Positions 17,568 through 27,612 of a stretch of DNA of 64,000 nt are shown in pieces. The position numbers and the translations under genes were made by a program. Where the stretch lies: NCBI GenBank assembly GCA_966211965.1, contig CBIHON010000016.1, forward strand, positions 39,138-103,137, given 5' to 3'. This stretch comes from CBIHON01 sp966211965. GTDB taxonomy: Bacteria; Pseudomonadota; Gammaproteobacteria; Burkholderiales; Burkholderiaceae_D. Position 1 is the first letter of the stretch, and the number at the start of each line of letters is the position of its first letter. The notes below the pieces were generated by a model, which was given only the letters and a program-made list of their open reading frames with translations, was not told where the DNA came from and did no database searches.

Positions 17568-18017
17568 CTAGCGCCGCAAGCGCTGTTCCCGCAACGGCTG
17601 CTCGACAATGACTTCAGTCATCATTGACAATTCCATCGTCAGCAGGTTGATGATGTCATCGGCCGTGACGACCCCGAACAGCGAGCCCACCTGGGTAACT
17701 ACCGGCATCCGGCGTACTTTGTGGTTACGCATGAGCCGCAGAGTCTCGACAAAGCCCTCATCTTCGTTCACCGTCACGATGGGCGCACTCATCAACTCGC
17801 CCGCCGTAAAGGCATCGGCATCGACGCGCAATGCGAGGGTTTCAATCACGATATCGCGATCCGTCACGATCCCGATGGGAACGCGCTTCTCTTGCAGGTC
17901 TTCCACTACGATGACATCGCCGACATGATGCTTGCGCATCAAGGCAGCCACATCCGGAATCGAGGTGTCGGCTTCGCAGCAGACCACTCCGATATTGCAG
18001 CATTCGCTAATTGCCAT
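17568..18017 (-). CDS. CBS-domain-pair protein
   Basis: A 149-aa protein made of two CBS motifs: residues 1-70 (VGDVIVVEDLQ, PIGIVTDRDIVIE) and 75-135 (MSAPIVTVNEDEG, RRMPVVTQVGSLFGVVTADDII). Such stand-alone CBS pairs bind adenine nucleotides and act as energy or redox sensors. The start is supported by AGGAG 7 bases upstream of the ATG. A Cys-rich N terminus (ECCNIGVVCCEAD) is notable and could respond to redox state or bind metal (inference). It opens the stress-gene block and is divergent from groES. Confidence 0.9.
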   Translation of the reverse strand: MAISECCNIGVVCCEADTSIPDVAALMRKHHVGDVIVVEDLQEKRVPIGIVTDRDIVIETLALRVDADAFTAGELMSAPIVTVNEDEGFVETLRLMRNHKVRRMPVVTQVGSLFGVVTADDIINLLTMELSMMTEVIVEQPLREQRLRR

Positions 18018-18261
18018 GACGATTCTCCTGGTATGCCTCTCATTCTCAAGCCGTTCTTTGCCGGCATCGATACGAAGAGACGCATCCTCTAAAAAAAAAC
18101 TCTAACAAGCCCATAGTGCGCCCCGGTCATGATGCAGTCCGGTTGCAGACAAAAATGCAGGCGCCGCCCAAAATAGCTATGACTTCGGCCTCGTTAAAAA
18201 ATGCCGCCACTCCAGCCCTTCTTCCCTCTCAACCCCACTAGCGGCAGGCCAGACGAATTTC
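18018..18261. other. Region upstream of CBS gene and groES
   Basis: Divergent region with no gene. A run of nine A residues is at about 18092-18100 (the T-tract on the minus strand). The groES-side promoter is listed separately. Confidence 0.45.
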
Positions 18262-18290
18262 CTTGAAAACCAAAATCCGGCGCCTAATAT
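18262..18290 (+). promoter_or_regulatory. Candidate sigma-32 (heat-shock) promoter of groES
   Basis: CTTGAA at 18262-18267, a 13-base spacer, then CGCCTAATAT at 18281-18290, which resembles the heat-shock consensus CTTGAA-N(11-14)-CCCCATNT. It lies about 60 bases before the groES start. The call rests on motif and context only. Confidence 0.5.
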
Positions 18291-18349
18291 TTCTGTGATG
18301 GGCGTTGAAATACTTGAGTCTTTCCCCTCGGTCGACAGGAGATTTTTTT

Positions 18350-18667
18350 ATGCAACTTCAACCTCTACATGACCGTGTCATCGTCAAACTCCTGGAGGAG
18401 GAAGGCATGACGGCGGGAGGGATCGTGATTCCCGATGCCGCCGCAGAAAAACCGACCCAGGGCGAAGTCATTGCGGCGGGCAATGGCAGGGTCATGCAAA
18501 ACGGCAAAGTCCGCCCGCTTGACGTGAAAGCCGGCGATCGCGTTCTGTTCGGGAAATATGCCGGGCAAACGGTAAAAATCGCCGAAGAGGAATTACTTGT
18601 GCTGCGCGAAGAAGACATCATGGCGATCGTCGAAGAGCATACCGCAGCCAAGCGCAACATCGCGTGA
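18350..18667 (+). CDS. groES: Co-chaperonin GroES, stand-alone paralogue
   Basis: A 105-aa 10-kDa chaperonin. The start at 18350 is chosen because GACAGGAG precedes it and the protein then begins MQLQPLHDRVIVKLLEEE, as in other GroES. The mobile loop (EGMTAGGIVIPDAAAEKPTQGEV) and GDRVLFGKYAGQTVK are intact. A 10-residue tail (HTAAKRNIA) extends past the usual end. No groEL follows, which is atypical: canonical groES sits directly before groEL. The product presumably partners with a chaperonin encoded elsewhere. Confidence 0.93.
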   Translation: MQLQPLHDRVIVKLLEEEGMTAGGIVIPDAAAEKPTQGEVIAAGNGRVMQNGKVRPLDVKAGDRVLFGKYAGQTVKIAEEELLVLREEDIMAIVEEHTAAKRNIA

Positions 18668-19067
18668 AATCCAGCCGAACCTTCAATCTCTGATTGACGC
18701 ATGAAAACGCCGAATCGCTGGATAGGAGACGGCATGACGGTGCTGCCTAATGCGCGCGCCGAGGCGCAGAACCTGAACGTCGACAACTGACCAAGAAGCC
18801 GGTAGCAAGATCATGATGCGCACCTTGGGAGAACTCATGCACCAGATCACCGCCAACACGGGAACCGAAGGAAGAGAAGCGATCCTCACCGGCCATGGCT
18901 GAGGTGGGTTCTTGATTCAGGAAAACGCGCGGATTTTTCGTGGACTTTCGTGCCATGTCCCTCTTGTAATCACCGTCTGCGTGACTTATATATTGAAGTA
19001 TGGAGCATCGCTCCTGATTGAATAGTATGTGGATCGTATGAATACCGCAATGTGAACGAAAGGATGA
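18668..19067. other. Intergenic region between groES and hsp20
   Basis: About 400 bases. Small open frames (for example 18815-18901, encoding a peptide that starts MMRTLGELMHQITANTG) could be a relic of a lost gene, but I recognise no family, and there is no groEL sequence. Just upstream of hsp20 a small GGAGC/GCTCC hairpin (about 19002-19014) and ATTGAA (18992) precede CCTGAT (19013). This is a weak heat-shock-promoter candidate with a 15-base spacer. Confidence 0.4.
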
Positions 19068-19550
19068 ATGATGAACCTCATCAGACGTAACAATGCCCCT
19101 CTTACAACCTATCGTCCAAGCTCTATCGACGATCAATTCGGACGCTTGGTTGAAAACATGTTTGAAGACTTTTTTGCGCCCTTTACGCCGTTTTCCTCTT
19201 TGTCGAACCTGTCTCAGGAAGGCATCACCAGCCCGCGCGTGAACCTGGTTGAACGGGACGATGCATTTGAGGTGGAAGCGGAATTGCCCGGCGTGCGAAA
19301 AGAGGATGTGAAGGTGTCGATCGACAATCGGCGCGTCACGATCGAAGGTGAAGCCAAGCGTGAAACCGAGCAAAAGGAAGGCGAGAACGTCGTCTATTCG
19401 GAACACTCCACCCGGCGCTATGCCCGCAGCTTCACGCTGCCGACCGACGTCGACGACGCTACCGCGCAAGCCAAGCTCGAAAATGGCATATTGATGCTTA
19501 CTTTGCCGAAAAAGCAATCAACTCAGGCGAAAAAGCTGACAGTGCAATAA
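19068..19550 (+). CDS. Hsp20/alpha-crystallin small heat-shock protein
   Basis: A 160-aa ATP-independent holdase. The alpha-crystallin domain spans about residues 55-145 (PRVNLVERDDAFEVEAELPG, VKVSIDNRRVTIEGE, RRYARSFTLPTDVDDATAQAKLENGILMLTLPK), ending with a GILxLTxPK-type motif. The N-terminal arm is Phe-rich (FEDFFAPFTPFSS), as usual for substrate capture. AGGA precedes two adjacent ATGs (19068 and 19071). Its position between groES and dnaK-grpE fits a heat-stress role. Confidence 0.94.
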   Translation: MMNLIRRNNAPLTTYRPSSIDDQFGRLVENMFEDFFAPFTPFSSLSNLSQEGITSPRVNLVERDDAFEVEAELPGVRKEDVKVSIDNRRVTIEGEAKRETEQKEGENVVYSEHSTRRYARSFTLPTDVDDATAQAKLENGILMLTLPKKQSTQAKKLTVQ

Positions 19551-19614
19551 GAGGATTTTGCACCGCCAAGCCAGGCGATCGAAGTTCTTTGACAGCGCAA
19601 TGATTGCGAACCGG

Positions 19615-19646
19615 GTTCCCCTCTCCCGCTTGCGGGAGAGGGGAAC
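19615..19646. repeat. Perfect 15-bp-stem palindrome (REP-like / terminator)
   Basis: GTTCCCCTCTCCCGC, a TT centre, then the exact inverted copy, 65 bases after the hsp20 stop. The core CCCTCTCCCGCTTGCGGGAGAG is a palindrome I know as widespread between genes in many proteobacteria (from memory, not searched). There is no T-tract on either side, so it is more likely a REP-like or mRNA-end structure than a classical terminator. Confidence 0.6.
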
Positions 19647-19733
19647 TCAAGTATGGCTAGCGTTTTACGAAAAGCTCAAGAAAAACTCAATAGAAATGCA
19701 AGCGCATTTTAAATAGAAACCTGGCTCACCATC

Positions 19734-20000
19734 ATGGCAAATCATCCGGCCGTCCCTCCCCATCGAATACCAAGCCAAGGTTTCAGCATATTGCCGAAAT
19801 CGACGCTGGGCCCCGATGGTAAATGGTATGGCGGCTATGGCATCATGAAAAATGCCATCCCGGTCAGCACGCGCCCCCATATTTTTCCAGGATTTCTTAT
19901 TTATTTGAAGGCCCTGCGGCTGAAGACAGCGTCGAGCATGCCAAAATCGAAGTCGACAATTTGATTGCGAGCGGGCATGGCCTGCGAGGAATCGGCATAG
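19734..20000 (+). pseudogene. Possible frame-split small gene of unknown family
   Basis: Two overlapping frames give pieces that look continuous if a shift is allowed near 19905. The first reads ... GPDGKWYGGYGIMKNAIPV ..., the second EGPAAEDSVEHAKIEVDNLIA. Together they resemble a short protein with a beta-rich start and a helical end. I do not recognise the family. The shift could be a decayed gene or a chance pairing. Confidence 0.25.
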
Positions 20001-20036
20001 TGCGCGTGCCTCGCGTACTGACCAGAGCTTCTCGCA

Positions 20037-20062
20037 GGATGGACATGCTTTTGCGTCCATCC
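20037..20062 (-). terminator. Hairpin downstream of dnaK
   Basis: Arms GGATGGAC / GTCCATCC with a 10-nt loop, about 25 bases beyond the dnaK stop in the direction of transcription. No run of T follows, so it is a weak intrinsic-terminator candidate or an RNA-stabilising stem. Confidence 0.4.
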
Positions 20063-20087
20063 CGCTCACCGCTTTCCCCTACTTCCC

Positions 20088-22019
<1,932 letters not shown>

Positions 22020-22109
22020 GACTGTCTCCTTGTTGCAGAATCCTTAGCTGAACATCAGCAGTTTCATATTCAATATCAGGGAAAATACCGTTCTTTCAAG
22101 CGCCTCAAG

Positions 22110-22895
22110 TTAAGCGCCGCTTTTCCCGCCCTCGCTTTTGCCGGCCCGTTCCTGCGCTACCGTTACCAGCGCCGGACGCAGCAAGCGGTCCGCGATCATG
22201 TATCCCTTTTGCAAAACGCTGATGATGGTATTGGCAGTTTGGTCGGCAGGTTCCATCGAAATTGCCTGATGCCTGGTCGGGTCCAGCTTGTCGCCCGGCG
22301 AGGGTTTTATTTCCGTCAGGCGGTTTTTTTCGAAGGCGGTCGACAATTGTTTCAGCGTCATTTCCACACCTTCCTTCAAGGACTCGACAGAAGGCGTGTC
22401 GATGCTGAGCGCCGTTTCCAGGCTGTCCTTGACCGGCACCAACGCCTCGGCAAAACCTTCGATGGCGAATTTGTGGGCGCGCATGAGATCCTCTTGCGCA
22501 CGCCGCCGGAAGTTTTCCAGCTCCGCTTTTGCGCGCAGAAATGCATCCTGCAATTCCGCCGCTTTCGCCTCTGCACGGGCAATTCTTTCTTCCAGTCCTG
22601 GTTCGGCCGGCGGCTTCGGTTTCTCCGCCATAACCTCCTCCTGCTTTGGCTGCGCCAGCGGTTCGCGCGGCGGCGTGACAGGCTCGGACGGCGGTGCTAT
22701 CGGCTCAGGTGGCGGCGTTACCGGTTCGGAAGGAGGTGTAGCCGGCTCAGGCGCAGGACGCACAGATTCTACCGGCGGGGTCACGGTTTCAGACCTTGGA
22801 GCGGCCGGCTCCTGTGCAGGTTTAATCGGTTCGGCCGGTCTTTCCTGCTCATCCACCGGTCGCCCTCGTTCTTGCCATTGTTCCTGATTTCGCAT
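22110..22895 (-). CDS. grpE: GrpE nucleotide exchange factor with proline-rich N-terminal extension
   Basis: A 261-aa protein from the ATG at 22895, which has AGGAG upstream (an upstream in-frame ATG at 22925 would add 10 residues). Residues 1-85 are a Pro/Glu-rich tract with repeats of the type PPSEPVTPPPEP. The rest is the GrpE core: a long helix (LEERIARAEAKAAELQDAFLRAKAELENFRRR) and the beta-domain ending NTIISVLQKGYMIADRLLRPALVTVA. Ordinary GrpE proteins are about 170-200 aa with a short acidic N terminus, so the extension is unusual. It releases ADP from DnaK and is the first gene of the grpE-dnaK operon. Confidence 0.93.
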   Translation of the reverse strand: MRNQEQWQERGRPVDEQERPAEPIKPAQEPAAPRSETVTPPVESVRPAPEPATPPSEPVTPPPEPIAPPSEPVTPPREPLAQPKQEEVMAEKPKPPAEPGLEERIARAEAKAAELQDAFLRAKAELENFRRRAQEDLMRAHKFAIEGFAEALVPVKDSLETALSIDTPSVESLKEGVEMTLKQLSTAFEKNRLTEIKPSPGDKLDPTRHQAISMEPADQTANTIISVLQKGYMIADRLLRPALVTVAQERAGKSEGGKSGA

Positions 22896-22961
22896 AAAAA
22901 ATTCTCCTGTACTCATTGCAGGCATGCACAGAATGCAAGCCCATGCGTTCTCTTAAAAATG

Positions 22962-22989
22962 ACATAAGGACCGCCTGCCTCATTTCAAG
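22962..22989 (-). promoter_or_regulatory. Candidate sigma-32 promoter of grpE-dnaK
   Basis: On the minus strand CTTGAA (22989-22984) is followed after 14 bases by CCTTATGT (22969-22962), similar to CCCCATNT. It lies about 65 bases before the grpE ATG. Spacing and context support a heat-shock promoter; the -10 part is imperfect. Confidence 0.55.
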
Positions 22990-23125
22990 TGAAGTTTGAT
23001 TTGGATTTTTTAAGAGGCGTTCCATAGATATCTCTCAATCCAACGCGAAAATAGAAAGGGAATTCAAGACGGCTTGCCGGTGTCGAATCCGTTCACTCTT
23101 GATAGTTTGAGAAGTTGAATACGCG

Positions 23126-23326
23126 ATGCAGCGCTTCATGATCATTGCCGGCATAGTCTTGCTTGCCATCGGACTGGCTTGGCCTTGGCTCTCAAAGTTT
23201 CCGTTCGGACGTTTACCAGGAGACATCAGGATCGTGCGGGAGGGGTTCAGTTTTTATTTTCCTCTAACGACCAGTTTGCTTGTTTCCGCGATCATTACGG
23301 TGTTGCTCTGGATATTCAAGCGTTGA
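23126..23326 (+). CDS. DUF2905 small membrane protein
   Basis: A 66-aa protein with two membrane helices (residues 4-22 and 45-63) flanking the conserved loop KFPFGRLPGDIRIVREGFSFYFPLTTSLL, which is the DUF2905 signature (LGRLPGD ... FYFP). Function is unknown. It is divergent from grpE and 70 bases upstream of the SYLF protein. No strong ribosome-binding site is seen, but the length and motif match the family exactly. Confidence 0.85.
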   Translation: MQRFMIIAGIVLLAIGLAWPWLSKFPFGRLPGDIRIVREGFSFYFPLTTSLLVSAIITVLLWIFKR

Positions 23327-23396
23327 TTCGAATACTGCGGACGATGGCATGAATGAGATCTGTCCGATTCGGTATTTTTTCGAAGCAAGGAACGGA

Positions 23397-23990
23397 ATGC
23401 CAGGGATGAAGTTTGCGATGCAAAGGCGGATTTTTCTGCTGACAAGCTTGGCCGGTGCCTGGATATTCTCCGGCTGCAGATCTGCCGGCCCGGCAGTGAC
23501 GGAAGCGACAGTCGAACAACGCCGCCGCACCATCGATGCAGGTTTTTATACCGCGCTGGAACGCCTGCACGCCAATCTGCGCGGATCGCGCGAATTGGTC
23601 GAACGGGCGCGCGGCGTGCTTCTGTTCCCGACCGTTGTCGGGGTCGGCGTCGGACCCGGCGGGCAATACGGCGAAGGCTTATTACGTGTCGCCAATGCGA
23701 TGGAAGGGTATTACAGCATGAGTTCACCGTCGCCTGGATCGCAAGCCGATACACAAGGGAAAGCCGTGATGTATCTATTCATGACGCAACAGGCGCTGGA
23801 CAAATTTCGCAGCAGTAAGGAGTGGTCGGTGGGAGAAGACGCATCGGTCGCGGTTCTGAAACCCAGGCCGGACGGCGGCATCGATCCCGACGCCCGGAAT
23901 GCGCCCGTGCTGGCCATCATATTGGCCGATGGCGGCGCGATCATCGGAATGAACTTGAATGGCGCCCGGATCACGCCTCTCGAACTCTAA
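23397..23990 (+). CDS. SYLF-domain (YSC84-like) lipoprotein
   Basis: A 197-aa protein when started at the ATG at 23397 (AAGGA lies 5-6 bases upstream; 23406 and 23418 are alternatives). The N terminus has a basic stretch (MKFAMQRR), hydrophobic core and a lipobox-like IFSGC. The SYLF domain covers the rest: ARGVLLFPTVVGVGVGPGGQYGEGLLRV and a C-terminal IIGMNLNGARITPL. SYLF proteins bind lipids in eukaryotes; bacterial members are envelope proteins often induced in stress. Part of a short rightward unit with DUF2905. Confidence 0.85.
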   Translation: MPGMKFAMQRRIFLLTSLAGAWIFSGCRSAGPAVTEATVEQRRRTIDAGFYTALERLHANLRGSRELVERARGVLLFPTVVGVGVGPGGQYGEGLLRVANAMEGYYSMSSPSPGSQADTQGKAVMYLFMTQQALDKFRSSKEWSVGEDASVAVLKPRPDGGIDPDARNAPVLAIILADGGAIIGMNLNGARITPLEL

Positions 23991-24040
23991 TTGCTTGGCG
24001 TCTTTGAATCAAACGTCGCGCATGCGATGAACAGGCCCGT

Positions 24041-25372
24041 ATGAGAATATTCGTATTGACCGCCCTCGTCTTGCTGAACATGGCGGGATTTGCAACGCGT
24101 CACGCAGCGGCCTCCCCTGTCACGCTCGCATGGCAAAACAGCATGCAGATTGCCACCGGTCGCGGCGAGCGCGGCCCCTGGCAGCAGAACGCATCGCACT
24201 ACGACTATGTGGACGACCCCACGGTTGCGCTTGATGAGCACGGCGAGGCGGCCGTCGCCTGGGTCGAGCAAGGCCGCAAGGATGTGTTTTTTCAACGCAT
24301 TGCGTACGGCGGCAAACAGCTTGGCCCGCCGGTCAACGTATCACGCAGTCCGGCGACTTTTTCCTGGTTGCCGCGCATCGCGCTTGCACCAGGTGCGCCG
24401 CAACATGTCTTTATCCTTTGGCAGGAAATCATTTTTTCCGGCGGCTCGCATGGCGGCGATATTCTCTTCGCCCGCTCCCTGGACGGCGGCAAAACGTTCT
24501 CTGTCCCCATCAACCTGTCCAACTCGGTCGGCGGCGACGGCAAAGGGCGCATTAACAGAGAGATCTGGCATAACGGCAGCTACGATCTTGCCGCCGATAC
24601 CGATGGCGCGCTTTACGCGGTGTGGACCGAATACGATGGGCCGCTCTGGTTCAGTCGATCCCTTGATGAGGGCGCAAGCTTTTCAAAACCACGACAGATT
24701 ACAGGCGCACATAACGCCAAGCCGGCTCGCGCGCCCTCGCTGGCAGTCGGCCCCGATCGCACGCTATATCTGGCTTGGACCACAGGAGAAGACGCCGGCG
24801 CGGACATCAAGCTCGCAAAATCGACCGATGGAGGCGCAACTTTCGACACCCCGCGAATTGTCGCTCCAAGCAAGGCTTACTCCGACGCGCCAAAACTTGC
24901 CGTAGATCATGCCGGAGTGCTGCATCTTGCCTATGCGGAAAGCACCGGTGGGCCGTTTGAGCGCTACCAGATCCGCTATACACAGTCCACAAATGGCGCA
25001 CGCAGTTTTGATGCACCGCGTGAGATTTCCACACCGCCGCTGTCGCCTGGTGCAAGCGCCTCTTTCCCTGCCTTGGGTATGGATGGGAAAGGCGGAATTT
25101 ACGTATTGTGGGAATTATTTACAAACCACGGTCAAAGACCGCACGGTCTGGGAATGTCCATCTCGCAGGATGGCGGACGCAGTTTTTCCGCGCCGATCCT
25201 CGTCCCGGAGAGCGCAGATACGGGCCATGGATCGAATGGAAGCCATCAAGGATTTCTGATGAAAAAACTTTCGGTGAATAGTACCGGTGCGGTAGCGGTC
25301 GTGAATAGCAGCCTCAAGCAAGACGCGTACAGCCGAGTATGGTTGATGCGTGCCCAAAACAAATCCCGATGA
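24041..25372 (+). CDS. BNR/Asp-box repeat protein (sialidase-like fold), exported
   Basis: A 443-aa protein with a signal peptide (MRIFVLTALVLLNMAGFATRHAAA). The body carries at least five Asp-box repeats (SLDGGKTF, SLDEGASF, STDGGATF, STNGARSF, SQDGGRSF) spaced along the chain, which predicts a six-bladed beta-propeller. I do not see the sialidase FRIP-type arginine motif, so enzymatic sialidase activity is not supported. It may be a binding or scaffolding propeller. It follows the SYLF gene by 50 bases on the same strand. Confidence 0.8.
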   Translation: MRIFVLTALVLLNMAGFATRHAAASPVTLAWQNSMQIATGRGERGPWQQNASHYDYVDDPTVALDEHGEAAVAWVEQGRKDVFFQRIAYGGKQLGPPVNVSRSPATFSWLPRIALAPGAPQHVFILWQEIIFSGGSHGGDILFARSLDGGKTFSVPINLSNSVGGDGKGRINREIWHNGSYDLAADTDGALYAVWTEYDGPLWFSRSLDEGASFSKPRQITGAHNAKPARAPSLAVGPDRTLYLAWTTGEDAGADIKLAKSTDGGATFDTPRIVAPSKAYSDAPKLAVDHAGVLHLAYAESTGGPFERYQIRYTQSTNGARSFDAPREISTPPLSPGASASFPALGMDGKGGIYVLWELFTNHGQRPHGLGMSISQDGGRSFSAPILVPESADTGHGSNGSHQGFLMKKLSVNSTGAVAVVNSSLKQDAYSRVWLMRAQNKSR

Positions 25373-25424
25373 AAGAATTTGTGTTGAATGCCTTCTCGAC
25401 AGCGTCCAGGACAGGCGACAAATT

Positions 25425-26774
25425 TCAAGGGTAATCCGGCTCGGCACACTGATCCACAATTCGCGCGAGACCAAGCAAGCTGCCCGATACCGTGACCGGA
25501 TAAGCTTGCTGCTCCTGCTCCAAGCTACGCAAGCGGTCCGGCAGTAACCCGATCTGCTCCAATGCATAGGCCCGCACCGAGACCAGGTCCGGTAATTCGG
25601 CAACGCGCTTGCCGTTGCGCATAACCGGCCGCAGCAAAGCCTGCTCCGCTCTCTCGTCGTTCAAGGTAGTGAGCGTATCGGCCGCCATCCTGCCGTCTGC
25701 GCCATAACGCCGATAGACCTGCTTGCGCCCTGGCCAGGTCGCCTTGCCTTCGGACCGCTTGCGTCGCGGCCGGCCTGCATATTCCTGCAGCTTGTAGGCG
25801 CAATCGAGATAGGGGTAGTCGGCTGAAGTATTCATGCGCGTACCGACCCCGAAGCCGTCTATCGGCGCGCCGCTGCTTGCCAGCCGGGCGACGGCATGTT
25901 CGTCCAGATTGCCGCTGGCGAAAATCCTGATCTGGGCCAAGCCGCTTTCATCCAGGATTTGCCGCACGCGGCGCGCATGCTCGCCCAAGTCGCCGCTGTC
26001 GATGCGCACGCCATAAAGTTGAATGCCTTCTTCGGCCAATTGCGGCGCAAGACGCGCCAGCTTGCGTGCGGCTGCCTCGGTATCGTAGGTATCGATCAAC
26101 ATGGTGGCGCCGGCCGGATGCGAACGCGCGAAATGCTCAAACGCCTCCATCTCGCATGCATGCGCCTGGACATAGGAGTGCGCCATCGTGCCGAACAAGG
26201 GAATGTCCCAATGCATGCCGGCCGCCACTGTCGATGTGCCGGTGAAGCCGGCAAGATAGCTGGCGCGCGCCGACAATAATCCCGCCTCGGCCCCATGGGC
26301 GCGGCGCAAGCCGAAGTCCGCCAGCACCCGCCCCTCCGCAGCCAGCACGCAACGCGCCGCCTTGGAAGCGACCATACTCTGCAATTGCAGCAGATTGATG
26401 ATGCGTGTCTCTATCAGTTGCGCCTGCTGCAGCGGCGCGACGATGCGCAAGACCGGTTCATCAGGAAAAAATACCGTCCCTTCCGGCATTGCATCGACAT
26501 CGCCGGTGAAACGCCAATCCGCCAGCATCTCGATGAAGCGCCGATGAAAGCGGTCGCTCTCTTCCAGCCATCTCAGTTCCACGCTGTTGAAGCGTGCTTG
26601 CTCAAGAAACTCCAGCACCTGCTCCAGGCCGGCGGCCAGAAGAAAATTACGGTTCTCGGGCAAGCGGCGTACGAAGAATTCGAACACTGCAATCTCGTTC
26701 ATGCCGTAGTCATGGTAAGCCTGCAGCATGGTCAACTGATAGAGATCGGTAAGAAGCAGGCTGCCCGTATTCAT
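25425..26774 (-). CDS. pncB: Nicotinate phosphoribosyltransferase
   Basis: A 449-aa enzyme that makes nicotinate mononucleotide from nicotinate and PRPP in NAD salvage. The start at 26774 overlaps the stop of the nicotinamidase gene (TGATG); an in-frame TTG at 26789 is less likely. Motifs are LLTDLYQLTMLQAYHDYGM, EFFVRRLPENRNFLLAAGLEQ, the His segment FGTMAHSYVQAH, the GVRIDSGDL strand and IDGFGVGTRMNTS. Gene order puts it directly after the enzyme that supplies its substrate. Confidence 0.95.
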   Translation of the reverse strand: MNTGSLLLTDLYQLTMLQAYHDYGMNEIAVFEFFVRRLPENRNFLLAAGLEQVLEFLEQARFNSVELRWLEESDRFHRRFIEMLADWRFTGDVDAMPEGTVFFPDEPVLRIVAPLQQAQLIETRIINLLQLQSMVASKAARCVLAAEGRVLADFGLRRAHGAEAGLLSARASYLAGFTGTSTVAAGMHWDIPLFGTMAHSYVQAHACEMEAFEHFARSHPAGATMLIDTYDTEAAARKLARLAPQLAEEGIQLYGVRIDSGDLGEHARRVRQILDESGLAQIRIFASGNLDEHAVARLASSGAPIDGFGVGTRMNTSADYPYLDCAYKLQEYAGRPRRKRSEGKATWPGRKQVYRRYGADGRMAADTLTTLNDERAEQALLRPVMRNGKRVAELPDLVSVRAYALEQIGLLPDRLRSLEQEQQAYPVTVSGSLLGLARIVDQCAEPDYP

Positions 26775-27373
26775 CAAGCTTGCACCCAATCGAGGCTGCC
26801 GGCTTGCGCACCGACCTTCAGCATTTCAGCAATCGCCGCCTCGCCATCGCCAATACGGATGTCGACCGGCCGTACCGCATCGAGCAGGAGCACCGTGGCC
26901 AACCCTTCCTTCAACGAATCCTTCACCGTGTTGAACACGCAATAGTCGGTAGCCAATCCGCCGATGAATACGCGCCGCACCCCGGCTTCCCGCAGCTGCG
27001 CGGCCAGATCGGTTCCTTCGAAGCCGGAGTAGGCATCCGGCTCGATCTGCTGTCCCTTGGAAATCACCCTGGCTTCGGCCGGCAAGCTCAGCCCGGGTGC
27101 AAACTGCGCGCCCTCGCTGCCGCCGATGCAGTGCGCCGGCCACGGGCCGCCACGTTCGTGGAATGAGCAATGCTTAGCCGGATGCCAATCGCGCGTCGCA
27201 AAAATCGGAAGGTGTTTCGATGCAAAGCGCCGGATATATTCATTGAGCAACGGCACTACCTCATCGCCTTGGGCTACAGCCAAGCTGCCGCCGGGAAGGA
27301 AATCATTCTGCACGTCCACGACGATCAGCGCGTCGTCGGCCTGCAGACTGAGGTCTCGCTGTGGGGTGTTCAT
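26774..27373 (-). CDS. pncA: Nicotinamidase (isochorismatase-like cysteine hydrolase)
   Basis: A 199-aa protein. Catalytic triad: Asp20 in VVDVQNDF, the Lys in VISKGQ, and the Cys in GLATDYCVFNTV. Metal-binding Asp/His residues are in ATRDWHPAKHCSFHERGG. The GGxWPAHC-like segment (GGPWPAHCIGG) is typical of nicotinamidases rather than other isochorismatase relatives. It deamidates nicotinamide to nicotinate, which PncB (overlapping downstream gene) then converts. Translational coupling through TGATG. Confidence 0.93.
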   Translation of the reverse strand: MNTPQRDLSLQADDALIVVDVQNDFLPGGSLAVAQGDEVVPLLNEYIRRFASKHLPIFATRDWHPAKHCSFHERGGPWPAHCIGGSEGAQFAPGLSLPAEARVISKGQQIEPDAYSGFEGTDLAAQLREAGVRRVFIGGLATDYCVFNTVKDSLKEGLATVLLLDAVRPVDIRIGDGEAAIAEMLKVGAQAGSLDWVQA

Positions 27374-27502
27374 GCCATTACCTGCTGTGCTTGATCGCGC
27401 ACCAGGCCAAGCAAAATGATGAGCCGAAAAATAAATCGGCGCTTTATATTTTTATGAGACCAGAGTGGCGATTAAAAGTTTTTGTGCCTTCATTTGCCAA
27501 CT

Positions 27503-27574
27503 GCGGTTGTCGAGGCTGCCATAGACATGGGGCACGGTAAAGCTGCTGCCGTTGGCTGCGGATTGGGTTTCCGC
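27503..27574 (-). pseudogene. Displaced rhs core fragment
   Basis: These 72 bases align without gaps to 29269-29340 inside the rhs gene, with 61 identical positions by hand count. The encoded piece starts ETQSAANGSSFT, against ETQSAADGSSFT in the intact protein, and is followed by GSLDNR against DSLGNR. The frame runs on for about 20 unrelated residues to a stop near 27457. It is an orphan piece of an Rhs core left downstream of the main gene, as expected where rhs tips have been swapped. Confidence 0.75.
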
Positions 27575-27612
27575 AAACGAAGAGATTTTGCTCACTATCG
27601 CCGTCTTGTGGT

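Noticed and set aside
18668..18910. A possible groEL relic after groES
   Set aside because: None of the short frames shows GroEL motifs; only unrelated peptides are encoded.
24041..25372. True sialidase
   Set aside because: Asp-boxes are present but the catalytic arginine motif (FRIP-like) and a clear nucleophile Tyr/Glu set were not found.
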